A stretch of 64,000 nucleotides of DNA from Streptomyces noursei ATCC 11455 (GTDB lineage: Bacteria; Actinomycetota; Actinomycetes; Streptomycetales; Streptomycetaceae), in contig NZ_CP011533.1 in assembly GCF_001704275.1 (NCBI RefSeq), forward strand, positions 806,001 through 870,000, read 5' to 3'. A program made the position numbers and the translations under genes. Within the stretch, counting starts at the first letter, position 1. Each line of letters begins with the position of its first letter. Below are positions 1-31,100 of this stretch, piece after piece. The notes beneath the pieces are model-generated. The model ran no database searches. It was given only the letters and a program-made list of their open reading frames with translations, and had not been told where the DNA came from.

Positions 1-15586
<15,586 letters not shown>

Positions 15587-15605
15587 GGTGGGCTCCAGCT
15601 CTCTT

Positions 15606-18600
15606 TCAGTTCGCCGAGTTCTCGGTGGCCAGCCGCAGCAGGGCTTCGGCGTCCATGTCGTCGAGGGATTCCGAGGGGGCGTCGGCCTCGGGGGCGGGGG
15701 CGTCGGTCGCGTCTCCGTCGGCGAGTTTCAGCACCATGTCGAGGAGGCCCGCCTTGCGCAGCCGTCCGATGGGGACGGTGGCGAGCGCCTCGCGGATGCG
15801 GGCGTCGGGGTCGTCGGGGCGGCCGGTGCCGGCGTCCTCGGGGGCGGTGCCGAAGAGCAGCGCGCCGAGGTGGCCGGCGAGGGCCGTGGGGGTGGGGTGG
15901 TCGAAGACGAGCGCGGCCGGCAGCGGCAGGCCGAGGGCGGTGCGCAGCCGGTTGCGCAGTTCGACGGCGGTGACCGAGTCGAAGCCGACGTCGCGGAAGG
16001 CACGGCCGGCGGGGATGGCGTCGGGGGTGTCGTGGCCGAGGGTCGCGGACGCCTCGGCGCGGACCGCCTCGACCAGGGCCCGGCCGCGCTCGGCGGCGGA
16101 CAGCTCCTCCAGGTGGCGGCGGAGCGGCGGGGTCGCGGAGTCCACGTCGTCGCCGGCCGTGGTGCCCGGGTCGCCGGTCACCGCGCGGACGGCTTCGGGC
16201 ACCGTGCTGAACAGGGCGCTGGGTCGGGTCGCGGTGAAGCTCGGTGCGAACGCCTCCCAGTCCATGAGGGTCACGGCGAGGGTGGTGTCGTCGTCCTCCA
16301 GCATCTGCTGGAGCGCGCCGATCGCGTGGTCCGGTTCCATGGCGCGGACCCCTTGGCGGTGCAGTCGCTCGTGGACCTCGGGGACGGTGGCCATGCCGAC
16401 CTCGCCCCAGGTGCCCCAGGCGACGGACGCGCCGGGCAGGTCGAGGGACCTGCGGTGGGCGGCGAGGGCGTCGAGGTAGGCGTTGGCGGCGGCGTAGCCG
16501 GGCTGGCCGCCGCTGCCCCAGACCGCGGCGCCGGAGGAGAAGAGCACGAACGCGTCGAGGTCGAGGGGGGCGGTCAGCTCGTGCAGGTGGTGGGCGGCGG
16601 TCAGTTTGGCGCGCAGCAGCGCGTCGAGCTGATCTAGGGTCAGGTCGGCTGCCCGGGCGTCCCCGTCGGCCACGCCGGCGGAGTGGAAGACGGAGGTGAG
16701 CGGCTGGTCGGCGGGGAGGTCGGCCAGCAGGGCGGCCAGGGCGTCGCGGTCGGCGACGTCGCAGGCGGCGAGGGTGACGCGGGCGCCCAGGGCCTCCAGT
16801 TCGGCCCGGAGTGCGGCGGCGCCGGGTGCGTCCGGGCCGCGCCGGCTGGTCAGGACCAGGTGGGCGGCGCCGTGCTCGGCCATCCAGCGGGCGACCCGGC
16901 CGCCGATGCCGCCGGTGCCGCCGGTGATCAGGCAGGTGCCGCGGCCCCGCCAGCGGCGCCCGGTGCGGGGCGCGGACGGCGCGGCGTGCACCATGCGGCG
17001 GGCGAGCACGCCGGTGGCGCGGACGGCGAGTTGGTCCTCACCGGCGGGGTCGGCGAGCAGGCCGGTGAGGCGGGCCGCGGCGCGGGCGTCGAGGGTGGCG
17101 GGCAGGTCGATCAGGCCGCCCCAGCGGTCGGGGTGTTCCAGGGCCACGACCCGGCCGAGGCCCCACAGGGCGCCCTGGGTCGGGCTGTCGAGGGCGTCGT
17201 CGCGGCCGGTGGCGACGGCGCCGCGGGTCAGGCACCACAGGGGCGCGGTCAGGCCGGCGTCGCCGAGGGCCTGGACGAGGACGAGGGTCTGCCCCAGCCC
17301 CAGCGGTACCGAGCCGAAGTCCGGGTGGAGATCCTCGGCGGCGGCCAGCAGCGACACCACGCCGGTGAACTCCTCGCCGTCCTCGACGAGTTGGGCGATC
17401 TGTGCGGCCCATCCCGCGCGGTCGGTGCCCTTGGCCTCGAAGCGGACGGTGTCGGTGCCCAGGGCGTCGAGCGCCGCGGCGACCCAGGGGGCGTCGGCGT
17501 GGTCCGGCGGGACGGCGACCAGCAGCCGGCCGGTGGTGGGGGCCGCCGCGGGCTCGGCGACCCGGGTCCACTGGACGTGGTAGCGGAGTTCGTCGATCCG
17601 GGTGCGGGCCTGGGCCTTGGCGCGCCAGGCGGACAGGGCCGGCAGCACGGTGCCGAGCGCGGTGTGCTCGTCGTCGGCGGGGACGCCGAGCGCGTCGGCG
17701 AGCGCGGCGAGGTCCTGGTTCTCGACCAGTTGCCAGAACGCGGCGTCGGACGCGTCGGCGCCGGCGGCCGGGGTGGCGGGCCGGGCCTCGGGCCAGAAGT
17801 CCTGTCGTTGGAAGGGGTAGGTCGGCAGGTCCACCGGCTGGTAGGCGGACCGGGCGAAGGTGGTGGTCCAGTCGACCGGGGCGCCGTGGGTGTGGGCCTC
17901 GGCGAGCGACGTCAGGAAGCGCCGCGGGCCGCCCTCGTCGCGGCGGAGCGAGCCGAGGACCACCGCGGACCCGCCGGTGGCCTCCGCTACGGCCTCCTGC
18001 GTCTCCTGGATCGGGGCGGCGAGCACCGGGTGCGGGCTGACCTCGATGAAGACGCGGTGTCCGGCGGCGAGGAGGGCGCGGGTGGCCTCCTCCATGCGGA
18101 CGGTCTGGCGGAGGTTGGTGTACCAGTAGGCGCCGTCGAAGGCGGCGTCGTCCACGCGGTCGCCGGTGACCGTCGAGTAGAACGGCACCTCGGGGGCGCG
18201 CGGGTCGACCGGCGCGAGGACGCGGGCGAGTTCGTCGCGGACGGCCTCGACGTGCCGCCCGTGCGAGGCGTAGTCCACGGACACCTTGCGGGCCCGCACG
18301 CCCTGTTCCTGGCAGGCGGTGTGCAGGGCGTCGAGCGCGTCGGTGTCGCCGGAGACGACCACGGACGAGGGGCCGTTGACCGCGGCGACGGACAGCGCCT
18401 CCTGCCACGGGGCGAGGAGTGCGGTGACCCGCTCTACGGGGGCGGAGACCGACATCATGCCGCCGCGTCCGGACAGTTGCGGCAGTGCCTGGCTGCGCAG
18501 CGCCACCACGCGGGCGGCGTCGGCCAGGCTGAGGGCTCCGGCGACGCAGGCCGCGGCGATCTCGCCCTGCGAGTGGCCGACCACGGCCGCCGGGACGACG

Positions 18601-21600
18601 CCGTGGGAGCGCCAGAGCGCGGACAGCCCGACCATCATGGCGAACAGCGCGGGCTGGACCACGTCCACCCGCTCCAGCAGGGCGGGGTCGCCCTCGCCGG
18701 CCAGGACGTCGTGCAGCGACCAGTCGACGTACGGGGCGAGGGCCGTCGCGCAGTCATCGATCGCGGTGCGGAACACCTCGGACGTGGCGAGGAGTTCGCG
18801 GCCCATTCCCCACCACTGGGATCCCTGGCCGGGGAAGACGAAGACCGCTCCCTCGGGGTCGGGGCCGGCGATGCCGCTGACCAGGCCGGCCGTCGAGGCG
18901 CCGGTGGACAGGGCGGCCAGGCCGCGCAGGAAGTCCTCGCGGCGCTCGCCGACGACGACGGCGCGGTGTTCGAGGGCGGCGCGGGTGGTGGCCAGGGCGT
19001 GGCCCACGGGGGCGGGCGGGAGGTCGGGGTCGTGCTCGACGGTGGCGAGGAGCCGGGCGGCCTGGGCGCGCAGGGCGGCCGGGGACTTGGCGGCGAGCGG
19101 CCAGGGGACGACGGTGTCGGTGGCGGTGTCCCGGAGGCGGTCGGGGTCGGCTGGCGGCTCGGTGGCCGGGGCCTGTTCGAGGATCAGGTGGGCGTTGGTG
19201 CCGCTGATGCCGAACGAGGAGACACCGGCCCGGCGGGGGCGCCCGCTCTCGGGCCACGGGGTGCGCCCGCGCAGCAGTTCCACGGCGCCGGCGGTCCAGT
19301 CGACGTGGCTGGAGGGCGCGTCGAGGTGCAGGGTGCCGGGCAGTTCGCCGGCGTCCATGGCCAGCACCATCTTGATGACGCCGGCGACGCCGGCCGCGGC
19401 CTGGGTGTGGCCGATGTTGGACTTCACCGAGCCCAGCAGCAGCGGCCGTTCGGCGTCGCGGTCCTGGCCGTAGGTGGCGAGCAGGGCCTGGGCCTCGATG
19501 GGGTCGCCCAGCTTGGTGCCGGTGCCGTGCGCCTCGACCGCGTCGACGTCGGCGCCGGTCAGGCCGGCGTTGGCGAGCGCCTGGCGGATGACGCGCTGCT
19601 GGGACGGGCCGTTGGGCGCGGTCAGGCCGTTGGAGGCGCCGTCCTGGTTGACGGCGGAACCGCGGATCACGGCCAGTACCCGGTGCCCGTTGGCGCGGGC
19701 GTGGGACAGGCGCTCCAGCAGGACGACGCCGACGCCCTCGGCGAGCGTCATGCCGTCGGCGGTGTCGGAGAACGGCTTGCAGCGGCCGTCCTTGGCCAGG
19801 GCACGCTGCCGGCTGAAGCCGACGAACGCGTGCGGGGTGGCCATCACGGCCGCACCGCCGGCCAGCGCGAGGGAGCTCTCGCCGTCGCGCAGGGACTGGC
19901 AGGCCAGGTGCAGGGCGACCAGTGAGGAGGAGCAGGCGGTGTCCACGGTGACCGCGGGGCCCTCCAGGCCGAGCAGGTAGGAGACCCGGCCGGACAGGAC
20001 ACTGGCCGCGGTGCCGGTCACCATGTGCGCCTCGGACTCCCCCGTGCCGTTCTGCACGGTGGAGGAGTAGTCCTGGTAGCTGGCGCCGAAGAAGGTGCCG
20101 GCGGCGCTGCCGCGCAGTGACGCGGGGTCGATACCGGCGCGTTCGAACGCCTCCCAGGAGGTCTCCAGCAGGAGCCGCTGCTGCGGGTCCATGGCGACCG
20201 CCTCGCGCGGGGAGATCCCGAAGAAGCCGGGATCGAAGCCGGCGGCCTCGTGGAGGAAGCCGCCCTGGACGGAGTAGGTGTGGCCGGGGCGGTCGGGGTC
20301 CGGGTCGTACAGGCCCCGGGCGTCCCAGCCGCGGTCCGCGGGGAACTCCGAGATGACGTCGGCGCCGTCGAGGGCGAGCCGCAGCAGTTCCTCGGGGGTG
20401 GCGGCGCCGCCGGGGTAGCGGCAGCTCATGCCGATCACGGCGATCGGGTCGTCGTCGGCCGGGGTGCCGGTAGCGGCGTGCTGCTGCGGTGCGGCGCCGG
20501 GGACGCCGAGCGCCGTCGTCTTCAGGAACGCGGCGAGCGCCGCGCAGTTGGGGTGGTCGAAGACCATCGTCGAGGGCAGCCGCAGTCCGGTGCCGGCCAC
20601 GAGCCGGTTGCGCAGGTCCACGGCGGTGACCGAGTCGAAGCCGAGGTCACGGAAGGCGCGGCGCTCGGGGAAGGACTCGGCCGAGGCGTGGCCGAGGACG
20701 GCGGCGGCCTCGGTGCGGACCAGGGTGAGCAGCAGCCGGTCCTGTTCGGCGGCGGCGAGGCCGTGCAGGCGGGCGGCCAGGCCGTCGGCGGCCGGGCCCG
20801 CGGGGTCCGGGACGGATGCCTGGTCGAGGCGGCGCCGCACCTCGGGGATCTGGTCGAAGAGGTGCGCGGGCCGGCCCGCGGTGAACACGTCGTGGTAGGT
20901 GTCCCAGTCGATGTCCATGAGGCCGATGACGGTCTCGTCGTCGTCCAGGACGTGCTGGAGCGCGGTGAGCGCCAGCTCGGGGTCGAGGTACTCCAGACCG
21001 CTGCGGCGGATCCGGTGCGGGTCGGCCAGCTCGCGTGCCCGGTCGTCGGGCCACTTGCCCCAGTGGATGGAGGTGGTGCGCAGTCCGCGGGCGCGGCGCT
21101 GCTCGGCGAGCGCGGACAGATAGGCGTTGCCGGCGACGTAGGCGGCGTGCACGCCGCTGCCCCACATGCCGGCGGTGGAGGAGTACAGGACGAAGTCGTC
21201 CAGTTCCGCGTCGTCGAGCAGTTCGTCGAGGATCCGTGCGCCGGTGACCTTGGCGTGCACGACGTCGGCGAACTCCGCCACGGTGGTGTCGGCGAGCGCG
21301 GACAGCTCGATGGCGGCGGCGGCGTGGATGACGGTGCGCAGGGTGCGGCCGTCGGCCGTGAGGTCGGCCAGCAGCGCGGCGACCGCGTCGCGGTCGGTGA
21401 TGTCGCAGGCGGCGACGGTCACCTCGGTGCCCGACTCGGCTGCCTCCGCGATGAGTTCGGGCGCTCCGGGGGCGTCGGCACCGCGCCGGCTGACCAGCAC
21501 CACGTGCTCGGCGCCGCGTTCGGCCAGCCAGCGGGCGAGCTGCGGGGCGAGGGTGCCGGAGCCGCCGGTGATCAGGGTGGTGCCGCGCGGCGCCCAGGTC

Positions 21601-24600
21601 CGTGCCGGTCGTCCGGCGCGGTGTCCGGCACGCACGATGCGGCGGGCCAGTACCCCGGCGGCGCGGACGGCGAGCTGGTCCTCGGCGCCGAGGGCGCCGG
21701 ACAGCGCGGCGGCGAGCCGCTGGGCGGCCCGGGCGTCGAGGGTGTCGGGCAGGTCCACGGTGCCGCCCCAGCGCTGCGGGTGCTCCAGCGCGGTGGTCCA
21801 GCCGACGCCCGCGATCTGGCTCTGCAGGGGCCGGGTGACGGGGTCGGACGGGCCGGTGGCGAAGGCGCCGCGGGTCAGGAACCACAGCGGCGCGGTCGCC
21901 TCGGCGTCGCCCAGGGCCTGGACGAGGGAGACGGTGAGCGCGAGTCCCCGGGTGAGGCCGGGGTGGCGTGCGGCGTCGTCCTCGGCGGCGGCGAGGACGG
22001 AGACGATGCCGGTCACGTCCTCCGCGCCGGCCAGCCGCTCCCGCAGGACGGCGCGGTCGGTGCACTCCTCGTCCAGGACCAGCCGGCGCACCTCGGCGCC
22101 GTAGCTCTCCAACGCCCCTGCCACATCGGTGTCGTCGATGCCGTCGGTGGTGACCAGCAGCCAGGTGCCGGTCAGGGTGGCGCGGGGCACCTGGGCGAGG
22201 GGCGTCCAGGTGACGCGGTAGCGCCAGGAGTCGAGGGTGGTGCGCTGGGAGCGGGCCCGGCGCCAGGAGGTGAGGCCGGGCAGGATGGCGGCGACGGAGT
22301 CCTCGTCGGTGCCGAGCGCGGCGGTCAGCGCGGAGACGTCCGCCTGTTCGACGGCGGCCCAGAATTCGGCGTCCATCGGGGCGTCGGCCGGGGTGCGGTC
22401 GGCGGCGGTGCGGGTGTTCCAGTACCGCTCGCGCTGGAAGGCGTAGGTGGGCAGGTCGACCCGGGCCGCACCGGTCCCCTCGAACGCCCCCGCCCAGTCC
22501 ACGTCCACACCGCGCACGAAGACCTCGGCGGCCGACAGCAGGAAGCGGCCCGCGCCACCCTGGTCACGGCGCAGGGTGCCGGTCGCGACGGCCGTGACCC
22601 CGGCCTCCTCGATCAGGTCCAAGACCGCCATCGTCAGCACCGGGTGCGAGCTGACCTCGACGAACGCGCGGTACTCCGCCGCCAGCAGGTCCGCCACCGC
22701 GTCCGCGAACCGCACCCGTCCGCGCAGGTTGCGGAACCAGTAGCCGGCGTCCATCCGCGCGGTGTCCAGCCAGTCGCCGGTCACGGTCGAGAAGAACGGC
22801 ACCTCCGACGTGCGCGGCGCCAGCTCCGCCAGCACCTCCAGCAGTTCCTCGTGCAGGTCCTCGACCTGGTGCGAGTGCGAGGCGTAGTCCACCGCGATCC
22901 GGCGGGCCCGGATGTCGTCGGCGGTCAGCCGGGCGTGCAGCGCGTCCAGCGCCTCGGGCTCGCCGGCGACCACGACGGAGCGCGGGCCGTTGACGGCGGC
23001 CACCGACACCCGCCCCTCGAACTCGACCAACCGCGGTTCGAGCACGTCCACCGACAGCGCGACGGACATCATCCCGCCCCGCCCCGCCAACGCACGACCA
23101 ATGGCCTGACTCCGCAGCGCCACCACCCGCGCCCCGTCCCGCAACGACAGCGCACCCGACACCACCGCGGCAGCGATCTCACCCTGCGAATGCCCCACCA
23201 CCGCATCCGGCAACACACCACGGGAACCCCACAACGCAGCCAACGACACCATCACCGCGAACGACGCCGGCTGCACCACATCGACCCGCTCCAACGACGG
23301 CGCACCCACCACACCCCGCAGCACATCGACCAGCGACCAGTCGGTGAACTCGGCGAGTGCCGCCGCACACTCGGCAATCCGCTCCGCGAACACCGCCGAC
23401 TCATCGAGGAGTTGGGCCCCCATCCCCACCCACTGCGAACCCTGACCGGGGAACACGAACACCGTCCGACCCTCGACGTCCGCGAGGCCCTCGACGACGG
23501 CGTTCGCGGACCGGCCGGCGGCCAACTCGTGGGTAGCCGCGAGGAGTTCGGCGCGGTCGGGGGCGACGACGACGGCGCGTCGTTCGAGCAGGGCGCGGGC
23601 GGTGTGCAGGGTGTGCCCGATGTCCTGGGGGCGGAGCGCGGGGTCGGTCTCGACCCTGGCGGCCAGGGCGGCGGCCTGGTCGCGCAGCGCCTGCGGGGAG
23701 TGTCCGGAGACGATCCAGGGCAGCGCGGCGGGCGCGCCGGCCGGTTCGGTGGGCGCGGCGTCGTCGCCGGCGTCCGCGGTGTCCGCGGGGTGGGGTGCCT
23801 GTTCCAGCAGGGCGTGCGCGTTGGTGCCGCTGATGCCGAACGAGGACACCGCGGCCCGGCGCGGACGTCCGGTCTCCGGCCACTGCTGGCCCTCGGTCAG
23901 CAGGCGTACCGATCCGGCGGACCAGTCCACGTGCGAGGAGGGCGCGTCGGCGTGCAGGGTCGGCGGCAGGTGGCCGTGGCGCAGCGCCATGACCATCTTG
24001 ATGACACCGGCGACGCCGGCGGCCGCCTGGGTGTGCCCGATGTTGGACTTCAGGGAGCCGAGCCACAGCGGCTGGTCGGGGGTGTGTCCCTGGCCGTAGG
24101 TGGCGAGCAGGGCCTGGGCCTCGATGGGGTCGCCGAGCCGGGTGCCGGTGCCGTGCGCCTCGACGGCGTCGATGTCGGCGGGGGTCAGGCCGGTCCGGGC
24201 GAGGGCCTGCTGGATGACCCGTTCCTGGGAGGGGCCGTTGGGGGCGGTCAGGCCGTTGGAGGCGCCGTCCTGGTTGACGGCGGAGCCGCGCAGCACGGCG
24301 AGGACCGGATGGCCGTTGCGCTGCGCGTCGGAGAGCCGCTCGGCGACGAGGACACCGACGCCCTCGGCCCAACCGGTGCCGTCGGCGGCGTCGGAGAACG
24401 CCTTGCAGCGGCCGTCCGGTGCCAGGCCGCCCTGGGCGCTGAACTCGACGAAGACGGACGGCTCGGTGAGGATCGTGACGCCGCCGATCACGGCGAGCGA
24501 GGATTCGCCGACGCGCAGGGACTGGGCCGCCAGGTGCAGGGCGACGAGGGAGGAGGAGCAGGCGGTGTCGACGGTGACGGCCGGGCCTTCGAGGCCGAGG

Positions 24601-25184
24601 GTGTAGGCCAGGCGGCCGGACAGCACGCTGGCGGCGGTGCCGGTCAGGGCGTGGCCGTGCAGTTCGGTGGCGGCGTCGGCCGAGGGCGCGCCCCAGTGGT
24701 AGGAGCCGACGAACACGCCGGACCGGCTGCCGCGCAGGGCTGTGGGGGCGATGCCGGCGCGCTCCAGCGCCTCCCAGGCGACTTCGAGGAGGAGGCGCTG
24801 CTGGGGGTCCATAGCAGTCGCCTCGCGCGGCGAGATGCCGAAGAAGGCGGCGTCGAATTCCGCGGCGTCGTAGAGGAATCCGCCTTCGTGGGTGGCGCTG
24901 CTGCCGTCGCCGTTTCCGGTGAGGGTTTCCAGGTCCCAGCCGCGGTCGACGGGGAATCCGGAAATGGCGTCGCCGCCGGAACGCACCAGGTCCCACAGGG
25001 ATTCCGGCGAATTGACGCCGCCGGGAAGTCGGCAGCCCATTCCGACGATGGCGATGGGCTCGTTGTCCTTGGATTCCAGTTCGCCAATGCGGCGGCGGGC
25101 ACGGCGAAGATCTGAAGTGACCCGCCGGAGATAGTCGACGATTTTCTCCTGCTGGTCCGGCTGGCCTTGCTGGGGTTCCTGCAT
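15606..25184 (-). CDS. nysB: Polyene type I PKS NysB, modules 1 and 2
   Basis: Bimodular PKS of 3,192 residues, the exact length I remember for NysB. The ATG at 25184 has GAGGA 7 bp upstream and sits 45 bp after the nysA stop. Residues 1-41 are an N-terminal docking helix ([15 protein letters not shown]). Domains are KS-AT-KR-ACP-KS-AT-KR-ACP, with no DH or ER. Both ATs have GHSQG and YASH, the methylmalonyl-CoA signature, unlike every other AT in the window. Both KRs lack LDD and carry the A-type Trp. The two modules should install the C36 and C34 methyls and the C37 and C35 oxygens of the macrolactone. Residues from about 3105 form a C-terminal docking region ending in an acidic helix ([14 protein letters not shown]) that should hand the chain to NysC. 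An internal patch (23030-23480) has atypical codons. Confidence 0.95.
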   Translation of the reverse strand: MQEPQQGQPDQQEKIVDYLRRVTSDLRRARRRIGELESKDNEPIAIVGMGCRLPGGVNSPESLWDLVRSGGDAISGFPVDRGWDLETLTGNGDGSSATHEGGFLYDAAEFDAAFFGISPREATAMDPQQRLLLEVAWEALERAGIAPTALRGSRSGVFVGSYHWGAPSADAATELHGHALTGTAASVLSGRLAYTLGLEGPAVTVDTACSSSLVALHLAAQSLRVGESSLAVIGGVTILTEPSVFVEFSAQGGLAPDGRCKAFSDAADGTGWAEGVGVLVAERLSDAQRNGHPVLAVLRGSAVNQDGASNGLTAPNGPSQERVIQQALARTGLTPADIDAVEAHGTGTRLGDPIEAQALLATYGQGHTPDQPLWLGSLKSNIGHTQAAAGVAGVIKMVMALRHGHLPPTLHADAPSSHVDWSAGSVRLLTEGQQWPETGRPRRAAVSSFGISGTNAHALLEQAPHPADTADAGDDAAPTEPAGAPAALPWIVSGHSPQALRDQAAALAARVETDPALRPQDIGHTLHTARALLERRAVVVAPDRAELLAATHELAAGRSANAVVEGLADVEGRTVFVFPGQGSQWVGMGAQLLDESAVFAERIAECAAALAEFTDWSLVDVLRGVVGAPSLERVDVVQPASFAVMVSLAALWGSRGVLPDAVVGHSQGEIAAAVVSGALSLRDGARVVALRSQAIGRALAGRGGMMSVALSVDVLEPRLVEFEGRVSVAAVNGPRSVVVAGEPEALDALHARLTADDIRARRIAVDYASHSHQVEDLHEELLEVLAELAPRTSEVPFFSTVTGDWLDTARMDAGYWFRNLRGRVRFADAVADLLAAEYRAFVEVSSHPVLTMAVLDLIEEAGVTAVATGTLRRDQGGAGRFLLSAAEVFVRGVDVDWAGAFEGTGAARVDLPTYAFQRERYWNTRTAADRTPADAPMDAEFWAAVEQADVSALTAALGTDEDSVAAILPGLTSWRRARSQRTTLDSWRYRVTWTPLAQVPRATLTGTWLLVTTDGIDDTDVAGALESYGAEVRRLVLDEECTDRAVLRERLAGAEDVTGIVSVLAAAEDDAARHPGLTRGLALTVSLVQALGDAEATAPLWFLTRGAFATGPSDPVTRPLQSQIAGVGWTTALEHPQRWGGTVDLPDTLDARAAQRLAAALSGALGAEDQLAVRAAGVLARRIVRAGHRAGRPARTWAPRGTTLITGGSGTLAPQLARWLAERGAEHVVLVSRRGADAPGAPELIAEAAESGTEVTVAACDITDRDAVAALLADLTADGRTLRTVIHAAAAIELSALADTTVAEFADVVHAKVTGARILDELLDDAELDDFVLYSSTAGMWGSGVHAAYVAGNAYLSALAEQRRARGLRTTSIHWGKWPDDRARELADPHRIRRSGLEYLDPELALTALQHVLDDDETVIGLMDIDWDTYHDVFTAGRPAHLFDQIPEVRRRLDQASVPDPAGPAADGLAARLHGLAAAEQDRLLLTLVRTEAAAVLGHASAESFPERRAFRDLGFDSVTAVDLRNRLVAGTGLRLPSTMVFDHPNCAALAAFLKTTALGVPGAAPQQHAATGTPADDDPIAVIGMSCRYPGGAATPEELLRLALDGADVISEFPADRGWDARGLYDPDPDRPGHTYSVQGGFLHEAAGFDPGFFGISPREAVAMDPQQRLLLETSWEAFERAGIDPASLRGSAAGTFFGASYQDYSSTVQNGTGESEAHMVTGTAASVLSGRVSYLLGLEGPAVTVDTACSSSLVALHLACQSLRDGESSLALAGGAAVMATPHAFVGFSRQRALAKDGRCKPFSDTADGMTLAEGVGVVLLERLSHARANGHRVLAVIRGSAVNQDGASNGLTAPNGPSQQRVIRQALANAGLTGADVDAVEAHGTGTKLGDPIEAQALLATYGQDRDAERPLLLGSVKSNIGHTQAAAGVAGVIKMVLAMDAGELPGTLHLDAPSSHVDWTAGAVELLRGRTPWPESGRPRRAGVSSFGISGTNAHLILEQAPATEPPADPDRLRDTATDTVVPWPLAAKSPAALRAQAARLLATVEHDPDLPPAPVGHALATTRAALEHRAVVVGERREDFLRGLAALSTGASTAGLVSGIAGPDPEGAVFVFPGQGSQWWGMGRELLATSEVFRTAIDDCATALAPYVDWSLHDVLAGEGDPALLERVDVVQPALFAMMVGLSALWRSHGVVPAAVVGHSQGEIAAACVAGALSLADAARVVALRSQALPQLSGRGGMMSVSAPVERVTALLAPWQEALSVAAVNGPSSVVVSGDTDALDALHTACQEQGVRARKVSVDYASHGRHVEAVRDELARVLAPVDPRAPEVPFYSTVTGDRVDDAAFDGAYWYTNLRQTVRMEEATRALLAAGHRVFIEVSPHPVLAAPIQETQEAVAEATGGSAVVLGSLRRDEGGPRRFLTSLAEAHTHGAPVDWTTTFARSAYQPVDLPTYPFQRQDFWPEARPATPAAGADASDAAFWQLVENQDLAALADALGVPADDEHTALGTVLPALSAWRAKAQARTRIDELRYHVQWTRVAEPAAAPTTGRLLVAVPPDHADAPWVAAALDALGTDTVRFEAKGTDRAGWAAQIAQLVEDGEEFTGVVSLLAAAEDLHPDFGSVPLGLGQTLVLVQALGDAGLTAPLWCLTRGAVATGRDDALDSPTQGALWGLGRVVALEHPDRWGGLIDLPATLDARAAARLTGLLADPAGEDQLAVRATGVLARRMVHAAPSAPRTGRRWRGRGTCLITGGTGGIGGRVARWMAEHGAAHLVLTSRRGPDAPGAAALRAELEALGARVTLAACDVADRDALAALLADLPADQPLTSVFHSAGVADGDARAADLTLDQLDALLRAKLTAAHHLHELTAPLDLDAFVLFSSGAAVWGSGGQPGYAAANAYLDALAAHRRSLDLPGASVAWGTWGEVGMATVPEVHERLHRQGVRAMEPDHAIGALQQMLEDDDTTLAVTLMDWEAFAPSFTATRPSALFSTVPEAVRAVTGDPGTTAGDDVDSATPPLRRHLEELSAAERGRALVEAVRAEASATLGHDTPDAIPAGRAFRDVGFDSVTAVELRNRLRTALGLPLPAALVFDHPTPTALAGHLGALLFGTAPEDAGTGRPDDPDARIREALATVPIGRLRKAGLLDMVLKLADGDATDAPAPEADAPSESLDDMDAEALLRLATENSAN
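15870..20460 (-). other. PKS module 2 (KS-AT(mM)-KR-ACP)
   Basis: NysB residues: KS Cys1751; AT Ser2205 in GHSQG with YASH (methylmalonyl); KR with GGTGGIGG, Trp2889 eight residues before Tyr2897, and Gln (not His) three before it. That is the A1 pattern, so no epimerisation of the alpha methyl is predicted. ACP Ser3070 lies in GFDSV. Confidence 0.9.
20520..25061 (-). other. PKS module 1 (KS-AT(mM)-KR-ACP)
   Basis: NysB residues: KS Cys209 (TACSSS); AT Ser666 in GHSQG with YASH (methylmalonyl); KR with Trp1341, His1346 and catalytic Tyr1349. Trp plus the His three residues before Tyr is the A2 pattern, which predicts an epimerised alpha methyl together with an A-type hydroxyl. The cofactor loop reads GGSGTLAP, a tolerated variant. 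ACP Ser1518 lies in GFDSV. Confidence 0.9.
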
Positions 25185-25229
25185 CGGTCCGTCCTCGTCA
25201 TCGGGTCGCGAACGAAAGCAACAATTTCT

Positions 25230-29330
<4,101 letters not shown>

Positions 29331-29382
29331 GCCTTGCTCACCCCTGCGGAAAAGTTGGCCTCAGGTCACCTCTGCGTGCCGG

Positions 29383-29416
29383 ATCGTACGTTCGCAAACG
29401 CTGTACTTTTCCCTAA
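29383..29416 (-). promoter_or_regulatory. Candidate nysA promoter with PAS-LuxR-like operator over -35
   Basis: Positions 29401-29416 (CTGTACTTTTCCCTAA on the + strand) match the PimM-type operator CTVGGGAWWTCCCBAG, as I remember it, at 11 of 16 bases, including outer CTV and the TCCCBA half. On the minus strand a TACGAT -10 element (29388-29383) follows 17 bp after the GAAAAG inside this site. That places the operator over the -35 box, as described for PimM targets, with transcription starting about 45 bp before the nysA ATG. This is prediction only. Confidence 0.38.
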
Positions 29417-29482
29417 GGAATGACGGGCGCCGGGGACGGGCATTGGCCACACGGCCCGGAAAGGGCCGTCGCGCGCCGAAGA

Positions 29483-29498
29483 CTAGTGATTCCCCGGT
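29483..29498 (+). promoter_or_regulatory. Candidate PAS-LuxR operator for nysDI
   Basis: CTAGTGATTCCCCGGT matches the remembered PimM/AmphRIV operator CTVGGGAWWTCCCBAG at 12 of 16 positions. It lies about 190 bp before the nysDI ATG. No convincing -10 box was seen after it, so confidence is low. Confidence 0.33.
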
Positions 29499-29688
29499 CC
29501 GTGGCATGAGACCAAGTAACCGACCCGTTTTCCACGCGGCGCGTTCCGGGTGCCGGCCGGTGACCCTTCCTTCCGGCAACACGCGCCTCGGGTGGCGGCG
29601 TCGGCGAATGCACTCACCCGGCGACCGGGCCGGGCGGGTGCGTGGCGCGCGGGCCCGGCGGCCCGCCACATTCCGAGGGGTGTTGTCC

Positions 29689-31080
29689 ATGGGCGCGAAT
29701 CGGCGGCCGATCCTGTTCGTCAGTTATGCCGAAAGCGGCCTGCTCAATCCGCTGCTCGTGCTGGCCGGGGAATTGTCCCGGCGCGACGTGGCGGACCTGT
29801 GGTTCGCCACCGACGAGAAAGCGCGCGACGAGGTGGCGGCCGTGGTGGACGGCAGCCCGGTTCGGTTCGCGTCGCTCGGCGACACCGTCTCGCAGATGTC
29901 GGCGGTCACATGGGACGACGCGACGTATGCGGAGGTGACGCAGCGGTCGCGGTTCAAGGCGCACGCGGCGGTGATTCGGCATTCGTTCGCGCCGGAGTCG
30001 CGGATGGCGAAGTACCGCCGCCTGGAGGAGATCGTCGAGGAGGTCGAGCCGGCGCTGATGGTGATCGAGAGCATGTGCCAGTTCGGGTACGAGCTGGCGA
30101 TCACCAAGGGCATTCCGTTCGTGCTCGGGGTGCCGTTCGTGCCGAGCAACGTCCTCACCTCGCACGTCCCGTTCGCCAAGTCCTACACCCCGTCGGGTTT
30201 CCCGGTGCCGCACTCGGGGCTGCCGGCCGCGATGTCCCTGGCTCAGCGGATCGAGAACCAGCTGTTCCGGCTGCGGACGCTCGGGATGTTCCTGACGTCG
30301 GACGTCCGCAAGGTCGTCGAGGAGGACAACCGGGTCCGCACCGAGCTGGGCATCGCGCCCCAGGCGCGGCAGATGATGGCGCGGATCGACCATGCGGAGC
30401 AGGTCTTGTGCTACTCCGTAAGGGAGTTGGACTACCCGTTCCCGATGCATCCGAAGCTGCGGCTGGTGGGCACGATGGTGCCGCCGCTGCCCCAGGCACC
30501 GGACGACGACGGCCTGTCGGACTGGCTGTCGGCGCAGAAGTCCGTGGTGTACATGGGCTTCGGCACGATCACCCGGCTGACCCGTGAGCAGGTGGCGTCG
30601 CTGGTGGAGGTCGCCCGGCGACTGGACGGCCGGGGCCACCAGGTGTTGTGGAAACTCCCGCGCGGCCAACAGGAGTTGCTGCCGCCGGCCGCCGAGCTGC
30701 CGGACAACCTGCGGATCGAGGGCTGGGTGCCGTCGCAGCTGGACGTGCTGGCCCATCCGAACGTGAAGGCGTTCTTCACCCATGCCGGTGGCAACGGCTA
30801 CCACGAGGGCCTGTACTTCGGAAAGCCGCTGGTGGTCCGGCCGTTGTGGGTGGACTGCGACGACCAGGCGATCCGGGGCCAGGACTTCGGGGTGAGCCTG
30901 ACCCTGGACCGGCCGGAGACCGTGGACACCGAGGACGTCCTGGACAAGATCACCCGCGTGCTCGACCAACCCTCCTTCACCGAGCGCGCGGAGCACTTCG
31001 CCGGGCTGCTGCGGGACGCCGGCGGCCGGGCCGCGGCGGCGGACCTGCTGCTCGGCCTTCCCGCCCTGGCAACCGACTGA
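29689..31080 (+). CDS. nysDI: Mycosaminyl (GDP-sugar) glycosyltransferase NysDI
   Basis: GT-B fold glycosyltransferase of 463 residues, expected to attach mycosamine from its GDP form to the C19 hydroxyl of the aglycone. The N-terminus (PILFVSYAESGLLNPLLVL) is the acceptor-domain start. The donor-domain signature HAGGNGYHEG begins at His365, followed by GKPLVVRPLWVDCDDQA. I chose the ATG at 29689 because GAGGGG sits 8 bp upstream (29675-29680). An upstream GTG at 29560 would add 43 arginine-rich residues without protein-like composition; that start gives 506 residues, the size I recall from the published nystatin annotation. It heads the tailoring operon, with nysDII 20 bp downstream. The GDP-mannose dehydratase partner NysDIII is not in the window. 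Confidence 0.9.
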   Translation: MGANRRPILFVSYAESGLLNPLLVLAGELSRRDVADLWFATDEKARDEVAAVVDGSPVRFASLGDTVSQMSAVTWDDATYAEVTQRSRFKAHAAVIRHSFAPESRMAKYRRLEEIVEEVEPALMVIESMCQFGYELAITKGIPFVLGVPFVPSNVLTSHVPFAKSYTPSGFPVPHSGLPAAMSLAQRIENQLFRLRTLGMFLTSDVRKVVEEDNRVRTELGIAPQARQMMARIDHAEQVLCYSVRELDYPFPMHPKLRLVGTMVPPLPQAPDDDGLSDWLSAQKSVVYMGFGTITRLTREQVASLVEVARRLDGRGHQVLWKLPRGQQELLPPAAELPDNLRIEGWVPSQLDVLAHPNVKAFFTHAGGNGYHEGLYFGKPLVVRPLWVDCDDQAIRGQDFGVSLTLDRPETVDTEDVLDKITRVLDQPSFTERAEHFAGLLRDAGGRAAAADLLLGLPALATD

Positions 31081-31100
31081 CCGAGGAAGACTCAAAACCC

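Larger units (their letters stand above)
29331..29688. promoter_or_regulatory. Divergent nysA/nysDI intergenic promoter region
   Basis: These 358 bp hold no credible gene; open frames here have no coding character. The region separates the leftward loading-PKS operon from the rightward tailoring operon. It has locally lower GC around 29340-29420. It should contain promoters for both directions, and two candidate activator operators are listed separately. No clear consensus promoter was seen for nysDI. Confidence 0.75.

Noticed and set aside
21540..21590. KR1 cofactor loop GGSGTLAP as a sign of inactivity
   Set aside because: This variant is common in A-type KRs and the catalytic Tyr1349 and the Asn four residues on are intact.
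29361..29690. Short minus-strand frames in the nysA/nysDI gap
   Set aside because: Arg/Pro-rich translations, no ribosome site, and they would overlap the divergent promoter region.
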